Shown here: piece after piece, positions 1-7,362 of the stretch
Numbering within the stretch: position 1 is the stretch's first letter
Layout of the letters: each line of letters opens with the position of its first letter
NCBI GenBank assembly: GCA_017303835.1
Contig: JAFLBI010000001.1
Span: 2,294,001-2,358,000 of the forward strand
From: Chitinophagales bacterium
Lineage (GTDB): Bacteria > Bacteroidota > Bacteroidia > Chitinophagales > Chitinophagaceae
Reading direction: 5' to 3'
DNA: 64,000 nucleotides
Position numbers and translations under genes: made by a program
The notes under the pieces: model-generated
Seen by the model: the letters and a program-made list of their open reading frames with translations, nothing else
Told to the model about the DNA's origin: nothing
Databases searched by the model: none

Positions 1-116
1 ACAGCAAAACATTCAGTGGTAGATTAATCAATATCAAATACAACGCTCCACTAGGTAGTGCGCATAAAGAATACATCTTGAACGGCTGGTTTAACCATGC
101 AGCTATTACTCAATAA
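1..116 (+). CDS. 3' end of an unidentified protein
   Basis: The frame that begins at base 3 stays open to a TAA at 114-116 and encodes the last 37 residues of a protein that starts outside the window. The visible tail includes GRLINIKYNAPLG and ends NHAAITQ. I do not recognise a family from so short a piece. A strong palindrome right after the stop fits a transcription end, which supports this being a real gene end. Function unknown. Confidence 0.6.
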   Translation, partial: SKTFSGRLINIKYNAPLGSAHKEYILNGWFNHAAITQ

Positions 117-137
117 GCAATTATACTTAATACCCTT

Positions 138-161
138 GAAAGGCCGCAATTGCGGCCTTTC
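138..161 (+). terminator. Perfect palindrome after the first gene, likely terminator
   Basis: A 24-base perfect inverted repeat (arms GAAAGGCCGCAA / TTGCGGCCTTTC) starts 22 bases after the stop of the partial gene. It can form a GC-rich hairpin, although the T-run after it is short. It lies just before the lipoprotein gene, so it probably separates the two transcripts. Confidence 0.6.
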
Positions 162-216
162 ACATATTCATGCGGTTGTATATGCGATCAATAGCAAGCA
201 TGTTTGCACAAAAAAT

Positions 217-804
217 ATGCGCTACTATTTATTCCTCTGCCTCTGTACACTATTATTGTTGTCTTGCAGAAAGGAAAACAAACCACCAGAAATACCGGCT
301 TTGCCAACTGATATATCTTACCACAATTTAAAAGACACCGTATTGAAATGGGGCGCAGATCCTATTGCTTATGATCTGGACCTCAATCAGCGCTTTGATC
401 TGGTCTTTTACACTGAGCTGGTTGGCGATTTTATCAATAAAACGGATAAAAGAAAATACCTCGTACTCAGCAGTATTACAACGCTCTTACCGGTAAGTCC
501 AGACGAAACAGTACCCGCACTACAAAAAAATACGTCGATTGGTGCAACTCTTACAGGGCATGAATGGTATGCGTTTTCAGAAGTTGCCTTGATGGAAAGA
601 CATGAACACGAATCTGGTACAATACAATGGTTTGGTAATTGGCTGAATCAAAGCAAAAAATACTTGCCCTTTCAATTGGTAAAAGCACAACAAGTACACT
701 ATGGGTGGGTAGAGATTAGTACCAATATCCATAATGGTACAATTACACTGCATCGTGCAGCATGGCGTACAACACCTAATCAGCCTTTACTGGCAGGACA
801 ATAA
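217..804 (+). CDS. Putative lipoprotein of unknown function
   Basis: A 195-residue protein. I chose the ATG at 217 because it opens a classic lipoprotein signal (MRYYLF..., hydrophobic core, LLLLSC with Cys17); a longer reading from 97 would run through the upstream terminator hairpin. After the Cys comes a short Pro-rich linker, then a mixed alpha/beta region that I cannot assign to a family. It is probably attached to the outer membrane facing the periplasm. The next gene starts 9 bp after its stop, so it heads a three-gene group with a Rid-family protein and a membrane-anchored protein. Function unknown. Confidence 0.75.
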   Translation: MRYYLFLCLCTLLLLSCRKENKPPEIPALPTDISYHNLKDTVLKWGADPIAYDLDLNQRFDLVFYTELVGDFINKTDKRKYLVLSSITTLLPVSPDETVPALQKNTSIGATLTGHEWYAFSEVALMERHEHESGTIQWFGNWLNQSKKYLPFQLVKAQQVHYGWVEISTNIHNGTITLHRAAWRTTPNQPLLAGQ

Positions 805-813
805 ATAAGCAGT

Positions 814-1251
814 ATGAAAAAAATAGTAGTTCTCATGTTAGCATTATTTCTGGGTGCTGTAACATATGCACAAACGCATCCGTATAAAGAAAAGTTTCAC
901 TTTTCGCTGGGGCAACAAGATACTGTAGGTGGCTATACACAGGTAATCAGAACCGGTAATACCATCTATGTATCTGGAACAGTGGCTGTGAATATCACAG
1001 AAAAAGATGTGGCATACGTCTATAAAGTGATTGAGAAAAGCCTGCAGCATTTTGGTGCATCGCTACAAAACGTCATGAAAGAAACCATCTATACAACAGA
1101 TATTGAAGCGATGAAAGCTTTGAACCATGTGCGAAAGCGTGCGTATGGTGGTGATTATCCCACTTCTACCTGGGTACAGATTAACAGGTTATTCATGCCA
1201 GAAGCAAAACTGGAAATTGAAGTAGTTGCAGTCTTACCAGAAAACAAATAA
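814..1251 (+). CDS. Exported Rid-family (YjgF/UK114) protein without the catalytic Arg
   Basis: A 145-residue protein. Residues 1-19 form a Sec signal peptide (MKKIVVLMLALFLG...TYA) and the rest is a Rid/YjgF domain, with the family pattern GNTIYVSGT near residue 47 and a closing KLEIEVVAV strand. Enamine/imine deaminases of the RidA group use an Arg in the ARSCVEV-type segment (Arg105 in E. coli RidA); here the aligned segment reads PTSTWVQI, so that Arg is a Ser. This places it with Rid subgroups not expected to deaminate 2-aminoacrylate. Export is also unusual because classical RidA is cytosolic. It sits between two envelope proteins, with gaps of 9 and 2 bp. Confidence 0.85.
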   Translation: MKKIVVLMLALFLGAVTYAQTHPYKEKFHFSLGQQDTVGGYTQVIRTGNTIYVSGTVAVNITEKDVAYVYKVIEKSLQHFGASLQNVMKETIYTTDIEAMKALNHVRKRAYGGDYPTSTWVQINRLFMPEAKLEIEVVAVLPENK

Positions 1252-1253
1252 AC

Positions 1254-1967
1254 ATGCATACAGAAATTAGTCAACTCAAAAAACAAATACGCTTATTAAG
1301 CCTTGGCCTTCTCAGCTGTAGTATCTTAATCACATTCCTCATAGTGAGCAGCTTTACCAGAAACGAGTCTGCGCGGCTAATACGAACCAAGGGAATCATC
1401 ATTGAAGACAGCCTGGGCAGAGACAGAATTCTGATTGGCGCACCTATTCCCTCATCTAGATACAGAGTAAGAACTGACACCGCCTTAGTGAGAAAATATT
1501 GGTCCAAAAATTATGATGATCCTAATCAATACATGGAATGGTATAAAAATTACTACCACAGTACTTATGGAATGGTTGTTATGAATGAACAGGGCTTTGA
1601 TCGGGTGCTGCTGGGTGATAAACTGGCAGACCCCAACAGTGGCAAAAGAATGTTTGAAGCATCCGGATTAATGTGGAACAACAAGGAGGGTTGGGAAATG
1701 GGTGGCCTAGGTGTGAACACTACAAAGGATGGCAAAGCCAGGAGTGTGATTGGTGTGGATGATGGCGAAGGTGAAGCCGTGCATGTAATCGCATTGGAAG
1801 ATGGCACCAAGGGCTTGGTGATTGGTGGCGAAAATGGTCGATTGCTCATTGGCATGTCAAAACCAAATGGAGCTTGGTTTCAAAATAAAGATGCGTTTAC
1901 CGGCATCAAGTTCTTTAACAATAAAGGACAATTGGTTTGGGAGCAGTCGATGTCTGCACACAAATAA
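1254..1967 (+). CDS. Membrane-anchored protein of unknown function
   Basis: A 237-residue protein starting 2 bp after the Rid gene, so probably co-translated. About 12 charged residues precede one membrane helix (roughly 15-35, LSLGLLSCSILITFLIVSS), consistent with an N-in signal anchor and a periplasmic body. The body repeats a loose unit of the kind I-x-D-x-x-G-R-D-R-I-L-I-G (near residues 48-62, 106-121, 165-185 and 190-200), which suggests a small beta-repeat fold. I do not recognise a named family with confidence. Confidence 0.75.
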   Translation: MHTEISQLKKQIRLLSLGLLSCSILITFLIVSSFTRNESARLIRTKGIIIEDSLGRDRILIGAPIPSSRYRVRTDTALVRKYWSKNYDDPNQYMEWYKNYYHSTYGMVVMNEQGFDRVLLGDKLADPNSGKRMFEASGLMWNNKEGWEMGGLGVNTTKDGKARSVIGVDDGEGEAVHVIALEDGTKGLVIGGENGRLLIGMSKPNGAWFQNKDAFTGIKFFNNKGQLVWEQSMSAHK

Positions 1968-2000
1968 ATATGTGATTGCCATCAACAGCTAATAGCACAT

Positions 2001-2024
2001 ATTCACATTATCATGTGATTTTTA
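2001..2024 (+). repeat. Short palindrome TCACA-N6-TGTGA with T-run, copy 1
   Basis: ATTCACATTATCATGTGATT at 2001-2020 forms a 6-bp AT-rich stem followed by several T residues. It may be a weak terminator for the preceding three-gene group. A close relative lies at 3508-3527, after the next gene. Confidence 0.5.
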
Positions 2025-2066
2025 TAGTGCAGCTCCTCATATTGTTTTGCATTCAAATCAAAACAT

Positions 2067-3497
2067 ATGGAGAAGCTGCATTTTTCTTTGAAGACATGTA
2101 TTGCTATAGTAGCAGCAATATTATTACTGACCGCTTGTAATAAAAAGGATACACCGATACCAGATCGTTCACAGCAATTGTTGCCTATCAAAGCAGGATT
2201 TGTACAAGATGTAATTCATGTTACCGAATCAGGGACAGAAACCACTACCCAAATTCAATTATCCGCCTCTAGCAATAAAGAAGAAAAGCTGGTCTTAAAA
2301 CTGAATCCTCAAACCGCACAGTATGGGATAGATTTTACAACCAATCCTGTGGCAGTAGATGGATTTATTGAAATTCCTATAGCCCGGGGTAGCAGAGAAG
2401 CTGCACTTCAAATTATCCCAATCAACAATCAAATTAAGAATGGAGAACGACTTGTTGTAGTAGAAATTGATGCGCAAAAAAGCAGCGTTGCTCTAGACAA
2501 TAGACATAGTGTAAGGCTTCAGCTCTTAGATGATGAAACTGTTGCAGTAATCGGCTTTGCACAAAATGACAGTAAGGTAAATGAAGCCAGCAACCATCAC
2601 AAAGAAGTTGTTCTCAATATCAATCCTCTTGCCATTTCAGATGGCTATGTAGATATTGCCTTTAATACTACCCTTGGTGGATATGGTACACATTTTACCA
2701 CGACTCCTGAATTGAATAATGGAAAAATTCGTGTACCTGTAAGAATGGGAGAAACAAGCATTCGCTTTTATGTAAAGCCGGTAAACGATCAACAGATTCA
2801 ACCCAACAGAAAAATTCGTTTCAGCGTTGTACATACACAAGGTGCATTTGAAGTTGGTATAAGTAATCTTCACACATTAACCATAGAAGAAGACGATAAA
2901 CAAGCTATTGCAAACACCAAAATTGCCAGTCTGAGGAATAATTACTCCGGCACACCCATGTATCTCTTTGCGCCGATTACCATTGGCGGCGTCATCACAT
3001 CTGTTAAAGACAATATAGAATCAAGCGTTGCATATGTTGAAGACGAAACCGGAGGTATTGCAATTCACTTCAATCAATCACATAACCTTCGTGCGGGTGA
3101 ACTTGTAACAATACAGCTGCAACAAGGCAGTGAATTAAGAGAGCGAAATGGCGCTTTGGAAATGAGTGGGGTTAGCACAACCGATGCGCAAGTAATTGGC
3201 TGGGATCTTAAATTGGTGAAGAGCTATACTTTAAGTGAATTGTATCAAGGACCTAATAAAGAAGGTCAGCTGGTTACCATCACAGATGTACGTTTTCCTG
3301 AAGCCAATGGCCAGTTGAGTTTCTATGGTGATAGAACCATCAGCGATGGCAGCAAAACAGCAATTGTAAGAACACATGCATTTGCAAGTTTTCGTAACCA
3401 GATTATTCCAACACATAAAGTTTATGTAACCGGTATCCTCATCTATGATCAGGGTAACTACATCATTATGCCATTAAACAGCAGTTCTATTCGGTAA
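2067..3497 (+). CDS. Lipoprotein with Calx-beta-like and DUF5689 domains
   Basis: A 476-residue protein with a lipoprotein signal ending LLLTAC (Cys24). Residues about 50-160 and 165-275 look like two Calx-beta-type beta-sandwich units (patterns such as YGIDFTTNP, RLVVVEID, YGTHFTTTP and IRFSVV). From about residue 285 the sequence matches DUF5689 (FAPITIGGVITS, AYVEDETGGIAI, HKVYVTGI), an OB-like domain found in many Bacteroidota surface proteins. Probably a surface or periplasmic binding protein, possibly for carbohydrate or calcium; the ligand is unknown. It is flanked by two similar palindromes, suggesting a separate transcript. Confidence 0.8.
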   Translation: MEKLHFSLKTCIAIVAAILLLTACNKKDTPIPDRSQQLLPIKAGFVQDVIHVTESGTETTTQIQLSASSNKEEKLVLKLNPQTAQYGIDFTTNPVAVDGFIEIPIARGSREAALQIIPINNQIKNGERLVVVEIDAQKSSVALDNRHSVRLQLLDDETVAVIGFAQNDSKVNEASNHHKEVVLNINPLAISDGYVDIAFNTTLGGYGTHFTTTPELNNGKIRVPVRMGETSIRFYVKPVNDQQIQPNRKIRFSVVHTQGAFEVGISNLHTLTIEEDDKQAIANTKIASLRNNYSGTPMYLFAPITIGGVITSVKDNIESSVAYVEDETGGIAIHFNQSHNLRAGELVTIQLQQGSELRERNGALEMSGVSTTDAQVIGWDLKLVKSYTLSELYQGPNKEGQLVTITDVRFPEANGQLSFYGDRTISDGSKTAIVRTHAFASFRNQIIPTHKVYVTGILIYDQGNYIIMPLNSSSIR

Positions 3498-3507
3498 TCA
3501 TGTTCAG

Positions 3508-3527
3508 ATTCACACATTCATGTGATG
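3508..3527 (+). repeat. Short palindrome TCACA-N6-TGTGA, copy 2
   Basis: ATTCACACATTCATGTGATG at 3508-3527 shares the arms and most of the centre with the palindrome at 2001-2020. It has no T-run, so it is less convincing as a terminator and could instead be a protein-binding site ahead of the DUF3575-like gene. Confidence 0.4.
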
Positions 3528-3573
3528 CTGAAAGACTACTCACGAAAATAGCTTCGCACAAAATAATAAAACC

Positions 3574-4107
3574 ATGAAACAATTATTGATTGCAGGTGCG
3601 CTGCTGGTAAGCCTGGTTGCAAGCGCACAAGACGGAGAGAAAAAGAATTTGGTTAAGGTGAATATGCTGAGTCCCTTAGTAAGAACAGGTTCATTTTTCT
3701 ATGAAAGAAAAATTGGCACTAACAGCTCGTTACAACTCGGTGTTTTTTATACCGGCAGCAAATTCGATGAACTTAAACTCAGAGGCTTTGGTATTACGCC
3801 CGAGTTTCGCTACTACGCATCAGAGAAGGGCGCCATGGAAGGATTTTATCTGGCACCTTTTCTACGCTATCAGCACTATGAAATCACTGAGCTGATGAAC
3901 AAAGGAACCCTCAATACTTTTGGTGGTGGTTTACTGATTGGTAAGCAATGGATTTTTACTAAAGGTATCAGTGTAGACATGTTTGCCGGTCCTTCTTACA
4001 ACACGGGCTCTGTTAAGGTAATTGACGGCACAGATAATTTTGATTTACCCGGTGGTGTAAATGGCTTTGGTGTAAGAGCCGGTTTAACTGTAGGTATCGC
4101 ATTTTAA
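3574..4107 (+). CDS. DUF3575-like outer-membrane beta-barrel protein
   Basis: A 177-residue protein with a signal peptide (MKQLLIAGALLVSLVASAQ, cleaved after about residue 19). The mature part is a series of short amphipathic beta strands with aromatic belts (SFFYERKIG, LQLGVFYTG, GFGITPEFRYY, FYLAPFLRYQHYE, GKQWIF) and ends in a hydrophobic strand with terminal Phe (AGLTVGIAF), the usual signal for outer-membrane insertion. The pattern matches the DUF3575 group of small Bacteroidota barrels. Role unknown. A clear terminator follows. Confidence 0.75.
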   Translation: MKQLLIAGALLVSLVASAQDGEKKNLVKVNMLSPLVRTGSFFYERKIGTNSSLQLGVFYTGSKFDELKLRGFGITPEFRYYASEKGAMEGFYLAPFLRYQHYEITELMNKGTLNTFGGGLLIGKQWIFTKGISVDMFAGPSYNTGSVKVIDGTDNFDLPGGVNGFGVRAGLTVGIAF

Positions 4108-4121
4108 TTTTTTAATTCATC

Positions 4122-4152
4122 AACAATGCCCGTGATGGGCATTGTTTGTTTT
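4122..4152 (+). terminator. Rho-independent terminator
   Basis: Arms AACAATGCCC (4122-4131) and GGGCATTGTT (4137-4146) enclose a 5-base loop and are followed by TGTTTT. It ends the DUF3575-like gene and also shows that the cytochrome gene must start after it. Confidence 0.8.
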
Positions 4153-4164
4153 ATCCAGACTAAC

Positions 4165-4722
4165 ATGAAAAAGATCTTATTCGCAGCAGGATTCTTATCA
4201 ATGATTGCCTGCCAACAAACAACAAAGCAAACAGCGGACTTGCCACTAACGGATACTGCTCTGATTAATCAAGGGAAATACCTGGTGAGTGTTACAGGTT
4301 GTAATGATTGCCATACTTCTAAAATTATGACCGATAAAGGCCCGGCTTTAGATAGTAATTTGCTACTTGCTGGTCACCCGGCAGCATTGAGTTTACCCGC
4401 CGCAGATCCAATGACTTCCAGAAACTGGGCGCTATTCCATTTTAATGGTACGGCAGTAAAAGGACCATGGGGAACGTCCTTCGCAGCCAATCTAACACGA
4501 GATTCTACCGGTATTGGTATGTGGACTGAAGCGCAGTTTATTCGCGCATTTCAGCATGGCGATGCAAAAGGATTAGCAGGCAACAGAAAATTATTGCCAC
4601 CCATGCCCTGGCAGGCTTATCAGGCAATGAAGCCGGAAGATGTGCGCGCAATTTTTGCTTATCTGAAAAGTATTCCTCCGGTAAAAAACGTAGTACCTGA
4701 ACCCATTGCACCTCAGCCCTAA
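4165..4722 (+). CDS. Cytochrome c family lipoprotein
   Basis: A 185-residue protein. The ATG at 4165 gives a lipoprotein signal (MKKILFAAGFLSMIAC, Cys16); an in-frame ATG at 4126 lies inside the terminator hairpin and is unlikely. One heme-binding CNDCH motif is present at residues 46-50, and LPPMPW near residue 147 offers a likely axial Met, followed by the typical C-terminal helix EDVRAIFAYLKS. This fits a single-heme, membrane-tethered c-type cytochrome on the periplasmic side that carries electrons for an unknown partner. Single-gene transcript or upstream of the reductase gene 22 bp away. Confidence 0.88.
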   Translation: MKKILFAAGFLSMIACQQTTKQTADLPLTDTALINQGKYLVSVTGCNDCHTSKIMTDKGPALDSNLLLAGHPAALSLPAADPMTSRNWALFHFNGTAVKGPWGTSFAANLTRDSTGIGMWTEAQFIRAFQHGDAKGLAGNRKLLPPMPWQAYQAMKPEDVRAIFAYLKSIPPVKNVVPEPIAPQP

Positions 4723-4744
4723 GCTGTAACTTTAAAAACGATTC

Positions 4745-5275
4745 ATGCGAGAACTGATTGTCTATATCGCCATGAGTGTTGATGGCTTTATTGCCGGAAA
4801 CAATGATGATCTCAGCTTTCTGCAACAAGTAGAACAGGAAGGTGAGGACTATGGCTATGCTGATTTTATTCAAACCATCGATACGGTTATTATCGGCAGA
4901 AGAACCTTTGATACAGTCATGCGATTGACAGATCAGTTTCCGCATGCAGATAAAACCTGTTATATCATTTCATCAAAAGCGCAGGAACCAAAAGGCAACC
5001 TGCGCTTTTATACTGGCGACTTGAAAGCACTGGTCGCATTGCTGAAAGAGATCAAAAGCGACAAGCATATTTTCTGCGATGGTGGCGCCAGTATTGTTCA
5101 GCAATTACTTCGATTACAGCTGGTAGATCGATTGATTGTTTCCATCATTCCTGTAGTGCTGGGCGATGGCATTCGTTTGTTTGGTGATAACACCATACAA
5201 CAAAATCTACAACTTGTACATAGCAAGTCCTATCCAAAAGGACTAGTACAGCTTCATTATCAATTCAAACACTGA
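4745..5275 (+). CDS. RibD C-terminal / dihydrofolate-reductase-like protein
   Basis: A 176-residue cytosolic protein with the pattern of stand-alone RibD_C reductases: YIAMSVDGFIAG at the N-terminus, VIIGRRTFDTVM around 50-60, and FCDGGASIVQQLL near 112, which forms the nucleotide-binding turn. Family members bind NAD(P)H; most, including this kind (YyaP/YwjB-like), have no proven substrate and are not true folate or riboflavin enzymes. It is followed after 1 bp by a PfkB kinase, so the two are probably coupled. Confidence 0.85.
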   Translation: MRELIVYIAMSVDGFIAGNNDDLSFLQQVEQEGEDYGYADFIQTIDTVIIGRRTFDTVMRLTDQFPHADKTCYIISSKAQEPKGNLRFYTGDLKALVALLKEIKSDKHIFCDGGASIVQQLLRLQLVDRLIVSIIPVVLGDGIRLFGDNTIQQNLQLVHSKSYPKGLVQLHYQFKH

Positions 5276-5276
5276 T

Positions 5277-6167
5277 ATGCAGCAAGTATTTGTTATAGGT
5301 GGAACTACTTTTGATCACATTGTGCATCTTGAACAATTACCTGCGCCTATACCAACCACTATTCACCAGGCGCCTTTTCATGAAGGCTGTGGCTCAACCG
5401 GAGCAGGCAAAGCGCTAGCTTTAACTAAACTGGGCGTACCGAATACCTTGTACAGTGTACTTGGTGATGATGCATACGGGAAAAAAATTGTTGATTTTCT
5501 GCAAGCCAATGGTGTTGACCTGATATATGATATAGATCCTGCCGGTACAGAGCGACATATCAATATCATGGATGCGCAAGGTGGACGGATATCTATGTTT
5601 ATCACGCAATCGTCTGAACAGATTGCGTATAACCTCACTGCCATCAATCAGGCAATTGCTGCAGCAGATATTATTGTCTTGAATATTATCAACTATTGCA
5701 GACAGCTCATTCCACTATTAAAGAATGATGCAAAACCAATCTGGACGGACCTGCATGATTATGATGGGCAAAATCCTTATCACCAGGATTTTATTGATGC
5801 TGCACAATACATCCACTTAAGCTCTGACAATCTACAAGATTATCGGTTAGTGATGCAGCACTTAATCGATCAAGGAAAAGAGTTGGTCATATGTACACAT
5901 GGAAAACAAGGCGCAAGCCTCCTTACGAAGCAGGGAGAATGGATAGAACAAGTGGCTTATCCTGTTGATAGAATTGTAGATAGCAATGGCGCTGGTGATA
6001 GTTTTTTTGCCGGCTTTCTATTTGGTTGGATGCAGCAGCTAGCCTTATCTACATGTATGCAATATGGCGCCATCTGTGGGGCCTTGGCTGTGGAAGACCA
6101 GCAATTAGTCAACGCTGAATTAACTGCCTTCCAATTGAGTTCGAGGCAAACACAATGGCTTCAGTAA
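5277..6167 (+). CDS. PfkB-family carbohydrate or nucleoside kinase
   Basis: A 296-residue cytosolic kinase. It has the N-terminal PfkB pattern (GGTTFDHIVHL, GCGSTGAGKALALTKLG, VLGDDAYGKKI) and the C-terminal signature NGAGDSFFAGF around residues 236-246, with catalytic Asp near 239. The family phosphorylates a primary hydroxyl of sugars such as ribose or fructose derivatives, or nucleosides; the exact substrate cannot be read from the sequence. The gene starts 1 bp after the reductase gene. It converges with the minus-strand GcvH-like gene, whose stop is 6 bp away. Confidence 0.88.
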   Translation: MQQVFVIGGTTFDHIVHLEQLPAPIPTTIHQAPFHEGCGSTGAGKALALTKLGVPNTLYSVLGDDAYGKKIVDFLQANGVDLIYDIDPAGTERHINIMDAQGGRISMFITQSSEQIAYNLTAINQAIAAADIIVLNIINYCRQLIPLLKNDAKPIWTDLHDYDGQNPYHQDFIDAAQYIHLSSDNLQDYRLVMQHLIDQGKELVICTHGKQGASLLTKQGEWIEQVAYPVDRIVDSNGAGDSFFAGFLFGWMQQLALSTCMQYGAICGALAVEDQQLVNAELTAFQLSSRQTQWLQ

Positions 6168-6172
6168 TTGCA

Positions 6173-6586
6173 TTATTGCTTTGAAGCAAGTACCTCCAGA
6201 TATGCTTGAGGAGAAAGTAAGTCGGAAGTGCTCACTTCATCAGACAAAATCATACCCAGCCAGTTGTCGGGCACACGAATCGACTTGAAATCGAGATTCT
6301 GCTTAGTCAATAGTTGTCTGTTTACCTGTACCAACTTTCCGCTTACAGGCATATTGATATCAATAGAGAGCTCGCCGCAGCGAACTTTACCATAAGCAGC
6401 GCCTTCGTGCTTATAAGTAAAAACGCCACTCATTTCAAATGCAGGCCCCTCCTTACAGGGCGCACATTTGTATTCAGTAATACCGATGTACGCAACTCTT
6501 CCATCCAAAAAAACCCACTCATGGTTTTTGGTGAAATAGAGCCTATCCTCAAGTTGGGGGTCGTCCAACAGATAGTTCATGTTCAT
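6173..6586 (-). CDS. GcvH-like protein lacking the lipoyl-lysine
   Basis: A 137-residue protein with the glycine-cleavage H-protein fold pattern: YFTKNHEWV (17-25), VAYIGITEY (31-39), MPVSGKLVQVN (79-89) and a C-terminal LLSPQAYLEVL. In true GcvH the segment before PVSG reads ESVKA and its Lys carries lipoate. Here the aligned segment is RCGEL, putting Glu72 at the Lys position, so lipoylation is not expected. It also has a CxxC at Cys41-Cys44 and a further Cys70. No gcvT or gcvP is nearby. An ATG at 6580 is an alternative start. An 18-bp palindrome and a second inverted repeat lie upstream. Likely a diverged H-like protein with a new role; a redox or binding role is only a guess. Confidence 0.8.
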   Translation of the reverse strand: MNMNYLLDDPQLEDRLYFTKNHEWVFLDGRVAYIGITEYKCAPCKEGPAFEMSGVFTYKHEGAAYGKVRCGELSIDINMPVSGKLVQVNRQLLTKQNLDFKSIRVPDNWLGMILSDEVSTSDLLSPQAYLEVLASKQ

Positions 6587-6646
6587 TAAATTACTTGCCT
6601 TTCATTTTTAACAATTGGGGGGTAGTCTTTAGGCAAGGATGCTTGG

Positions 6647-6664
6647 ATTGCAATCGATTGCAAT
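6647..6664. promoter_or_regulatory. 18-bp perfect palindrome upstream of the GcvH-like gene
   Basis: ATTGCAATCGATTGCAAT is a perfect dyad about 60 bp upstream of the start of the minus-strand GcvH-like gene. The 243-bp gap from 6587 to 6829 lies upstream of that gene only, so the palindrome is a candidate operator for it. I see no gene in the gap. Confidence 0.5.
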
Positions 6665-6684
6665 TTATGGCTTTTCACTATTCA

Positions 6685-6724
6685 ATGCTGAAAAATTTTG
6701 GTATTTGCACTTGATTTTCAGCAT
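6685..6724. repeat. 10-bp inverted repeat, 20-base spacer
   Basis: Arms ATGCTGAAAA (6685-6694) and TTTTCAGCAT (6715-6724) are perfect complements separated by 20 bases. It lies 20 bp beyond the 18-bp palindrome in the same upstream region and may be a second binding site or an RNA hairpin in the leader. Confidence 0.45.
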
Positions 6725-6829
6725 ATTACAACAATTATGAATGCATGAAAAAAACTTATATGTGGAACTTATTTTTAATCAATTATAATAATGATTAAAC
6801 AAAAATCGCTTATAAATTTTGATGCATTC

Positions 6830-7267
6830 TTATTGCTCATCGTTGATCTCAACCCAGTACCCATCCGGATCCTGCAACCAAATCTGATGTACGCCGTCTA
6901 CACGGGTCGTAAACCTACCCTTCTTGCCCTGCACATCTTCAAAACCAATCTTCCAGTTGATCAGCTTTTCAATAAATAAATGTAGACTCGATACACTGAA
7001 ACAAGTATGCTGATTCTTATAATATTCGCGTTTTTGGATGGCGCCTTCAATAATATGCAAGGAAGTTTTTTCACCTGTCTTAAACCAAGCATGCTTACCA
7101 TCACGAAACGGTTCGGCAATGGTATCTAGCCCTATCACTTCTCTGTAAAAATCTGCCGAAGCCTTCAGATTGGTTACATAGATAGCCGTATGATTCATAC
7201 GCACTTTGGATTGTGCAGAAATCAATTCACAAATACAGAGCAAACAAATGAGTACTAAAAATCGCAT
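6830..7267 (-). CDS. Exported VOC (glyoxalase-like) protein
   Basis: A 145-residue protein. Residues 1-18 are a signal peptide (MRFLVLICLLCICELISA). The remainder is one glyoxalase/VOC module: MNHTAIYVTNLKASADFYREVIGL at the start (His at about 25) and a C-terminal QIWLQDPDGYWVEINDE with the usual metal-ligand Glu. VOC proteins isomerise, cleave or sequester small oxygenated compounds through a metal site. True lactoylglutathione lyase is cytosolic, so an exported form probably has another ligand. It appears to be a single-gene transcript. Confidence 0.85.
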   Translation of the reverse strand: MRFLVLICLLCICELISAQSKVRMNHTAIYVTNLKASADFYREVIGLDTIAEPFRDGKHAWFKTGEKTSLHIIEGAIQKREYYKNQHTCFSVSSLHLFIEKLINWKIGFEDVQGKKGRFTTRVDGVHQIWLQDPDGYWVEINDEQ

Positions 7268-7289
7268 ACAATTGTTTTGAGGAAGTTAC

Positions 7290-7320
7290 AAAACAAAAGT
7301 GACGCATTACTGCGCCACTT
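7290..7320 (-). terminator. Rho-independent terminator on minus strand
   Basis: On the minus strand a hairpin AAGTGGCGCA-GTAA-TGCGTCACTT (one mismatch) is followed by TTGTTTTG. It lies about 45 bp after the stop of the minus-strand gene ending at 7363. Confidence 0.7.
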
Positions 7321-7362
7321 CCTATCTGTCAAATCATCCCCGAATATGTACAGACAACTCAA

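Noticed and set aside
2001-2020. CRP/FNR-type site
   Set aside because: The dyad is TCACA-N6-TGTGA, the inverse of the CRP consensus TGTGA-N6-TCACA.
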